51,865 bases of DNA from Paenibacillus caui (GTDB taxonomy: Bacteria > Bacillota > Bacilli > Paenibacillales > Paenibacillaceae), in assembly GCF_019904135.1 (NCBI RefSeq), contig NZ_JAIOGQ010000033.1:1-51865 (forward strand), in the 5' to 3' direction. The notes under the pieces are model-generated. The model saw only the letters and a list, made by a program, of their open reading frames with translations. It ran no database searches and was not told where the DNA came from. A program made the translations under genes and the position numbers. Positions within the stretch are counted from its first letter, which is position 1, and every line of letters begins with the position of its first letter. This document shows positions 50,616 to 51,865 of the stretch, piece after piece.

Positions 50616-50903
50616 ATGAAGTGGAACGCCTGGTTCTCAAGGAACAGCAAGCGAAGACAGGAGGAGCTGGAATATCGGGAGAAGGAATTTATTTATGGAG
50701 AAATTATAAAAGCTCATAAAGAATGGCTAAGGGCGCATCAGGCTTTTCAGGAGGCGGTGGGCAAGGATGAAGTTGACTTCGCCATTTACACTCTTGAAGC
50801 GGCAGAAAGACGGTATCAAATCCATTTGAAGGAAGCAAAGAAATCCAACCTTCATTTAGGGGAGCTGGGGAGATACAGATCTTTTGGGAGGCTGGAATCA
50901 TGA
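50616..50903 (+). CDS. yaaL: DUF2508 family protein (YaaL-like)
   Basis: 95 aa, mostly alpha-helical and charged, with the YaaL pattern (EIIKAHKEWLRAHQAFQEAV and DEVDFAIYTLEAAERRYQIH). Function unknown. ATG with AAGGAAGG upstream. Its stop overlaps the bofA start (ATGA), as in Bacillus. Confidence 0.88.
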   Translation: MKWNAWFSRNSKRRQEELEYREKEFIYGEIIKAHKEWLRAHQAFQEAVGKDEVDFAIYTLEAAERRYQIHLKEAKKSNLHLGELGRYRSFGRLES

Positions 50904-51163
50904 AACTCATTGCAACGGGAATACTGGTTTTATCCATTCTGCTCATTTTGTATATTTGGATTTCGAGGAGACTGGGCTTTGCCTGGATTACACGGCTCAG
51001 TCTTCATGTTGTTCTGGCAGCGCTCGGTATTTATGCAGTGAACTTTATGGGTATCCTGCCGCATGTTTATATCCCGCTTAATCCTGCTACAATTAGTACG
51101 GTGCTTATTCTTGGACTGCCGGGGGTAGGGCTGTTGATCGGGTTAAAATTAACCTGGATTTAA
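50900..51163 (+). CDS. bofA: Sporulation regulator BofA (pro-sigmaK processing inhibitor)
   Basis: 87 aa with two membrane helices (about 3-25 and 35-52) and a C-terminal hydrophobic stretch (TVLILGLPGVGLLIGLKL). In B. subtilis BofA holds the SpoIVFB protease inactive in the forespore outer membrane until the SpoIVB signal arrives. The SD GGGAGG lies in the end of yaaL and the start overlaps its stop by 4 bp. Confidence 0.93.
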   Translation: MKLIATGILVLSILLILYIWISRRLGFAWITRLSLHVVLAALGIYAVNFMGILPHVYIPLNPATISTVLILGLPGVGLLIGLKLTWI

Positions 51164-51166
51164 CAG

Positions 51167-51196
51167 TTGACGCCGCTTTGAATTCTGTGTTACATT
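51167..51196 (+). promoter_or_regulatory. Upstream promoter of the second rRNA operon
   Basis: TTGACG (51167-51172), 18-bp spacer, TACATT (51191-51196). It would also transcribe the 16-codon ORF at 51223. Confidence 0.5.
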
Positions 51197-51222
51197 ATAG
51201 TTCGTCCCTTGGAGGTACAAGC

Positions 51223-51273
51223 ATGAGCAACAAGTTGATAAAATCTTTTTTTAAAAAAATGCTTGACTGCTAA
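51223..51273 (+). CDS. Possible 16-codon peptide ORF in the rRNA promoter region
   Basis: ATG 51223 encodes MSNKLIKSFFKKMLDC and stops with TAA 51271. GGAGGT six bases upstream is a near-ideal SD. The peptide is short, basic and amphipathic. The second rRNA promoter -35 (TTGACT) lies inside its last codons. It may be chance, a leader peptide, or a remnant. Confidence 0.35.
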   Translation: MSNKLIKSFFKKMLDC

Positions 51274-51292
51274 ATAGGAGATATGATATATT
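51263..51292 (+). promoter_or_regulatory. Main promoter of the second rRNA operon
   Basis: TTGACT (51263-51268), 18-bp spacer, TATATT (51287-51292), preceded by an A/T-tract UP-like element (AAATCTTTTTTTAAAAAAAT). Strong SigA-type rRNA promoter. Confidence 0.75.
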
Positions 51293-51516
51293 ATAAAAGT
51301 CGCCGCTGAGATGCGGTGATGCACGAAAGACAGCTTGATCTTTGAAAACTGAACAACGAGTGAGAGGATTTTACGGATGTAAAATCCGGATTTAAGAGAA
51401 TGAGGATGGCTTGAATGTTCATTCGAGTTTCATCCAATCTCGTCAGATTCAAAATGAGCTAATCGCTCTTTATTAGATGGAATACCACTCCCCTCGGGTG
51501 AGCGGATCCTTCCATC
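51293..51516 (+). other. 16S leader with boxA-like sequence and processing stem
   Basis: Contains TGATCTTTGAAAACTGAAC, resembling the rRNA antitermination/boxA-linked block of Bacillus, and AGATGGAA (51475-51482) pairing with TTCCATCT (51510-51517) just before 16S, probably part of the RNase III processing stem. Confidence 0.5.
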
Positions 51517-51865
51517 TTTATTGGAGAGTTTGATCCTGGCTCAGGACGAACGCTGGCGGCGTGCCTAATACATGCAAGTCGAGCGGAGTTGACGGAGTGC
51601 TTGCACTCCTGATGCTTAGCGGCGGACGGGTGAGTAACACGTAGGCAACCTGCCCGTAAGACTGGGATAACTACCGGAAACGGTAGCTAATACCGGATAC
51701 GCAAGTTCCTCGCATGAGGGACTTGGGAAAGGCGGAGTAATCTGTCACTTACGGATGGGCCTGCGGCGCATTAGCTAGTAGGTAGGGTAACGGCCTACCT
51801 AGGCGACGATGCGTAGCCGACCTGAGAGGGTGAACGGCCACACTGGGACTGAGACACGGCCCAGA
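51517..51865 (+). rRNA. 16S rRNA, 5' end (partial)
   Basis: Begins TTTATTGGAGAGTTTGATCCTGGCTCAG, written here in part, the universal 16S 5' region, and continues to the ACTGGGACTGAGACACGGCCC block, where the window ends. Only about 349 nt are present. Confidence 0.95.

Overview
The window looks like the replication-origin-proximal part of a spore-forming, low-to-mid-GC Firmicute, most probably Paenibacillus or a close relative. Evidence: Spo0F, BofA, an SspP-type spore protein, the RNA polymerase delta subunit, a Bacillus-length (about 272 nt) SRP RNA, a YwhD-family protein, Bacillus-type SD sequences, and many GTG/TTG starts (guaB, dacA, rluF, recR, pyrG, rpoE, dnaX, motB, speE and a sensor kinase). 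It begins in the 3' end of one rRNA operon (23S end, 5S) and ends in the 5' end of the next (16S start), both on the + strand.

Layout. (1) 0.2-8.8 kb: 5S, an ECF-like sigma factor, a ClpP paralogue, then guaB-dacA-pdxS-pdxT-serS-tRNA-Ser(UGA), the order known downstream of the first rRNA operon in Bacillus subtilis, then a 47-codon sspP-like gene. (2) 9-18.5 kb: YitT transporter-like protein, lipoprotein, tadA, a PAS sensor histidine kinase with rluF, motAB, a pterin dehydratase and an acetyltransferase. Between tadA and the kinase is a dense, symmetric cluster of DnaA boxes. (3) 18.7-20.5 kb: two tandem NlpC/P60 cell-wall hydrolase genes, each with its own c-di-AMP (ydaO/yuaA) riboswitch, WalR-like box and terminator. 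(4) 20.6-33.8 kb: an M1 metallopeptidase plus membrane protein, ywhD, a CadC-CadA metal-efflux operon with two operators, DNA glycosylase, class A PBP, speE, and a degenerate KAS III-like protein paired with a small STAS-like protein. (5) 34-46.8 kb: ywiB-argS, an intracellular subtilase, rpoE, pyrG with a CTP-sensing leader, spo0F with a SigH promoter, fba, murA, rho, a radical SAM protein and rpmE, a block that in B. subtilis lies on the other side of the origin. (6) 47-51.1 kb: SRP RNA, dnaX, ybaB, recR, yaaL, bofA, then the next rRNA operon, again in the B. subtilis order.

The window therefore reads as the B. subtilis rrnO-to-rrnA interval with tadA inverted and separated from scr-dnaX, and the ywh/argS-rho-rpmE block inserted. 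Most genes are housekeeping. The observations most worth checking are the DnaA-box array in front of a sporulation-type kinase, the duplicated riboswitch/hydrolase units, the KAS III homologue lacking its usual His and Asn, the pyrG reiterative-transcription leader, a terminator-like hairpin holding an SD, and two short unlisted transcripts or ORFs (37.5 kb and 51.2 kb). No insertion sequence, prophage, CRISPR array or defence cluster was recognised.
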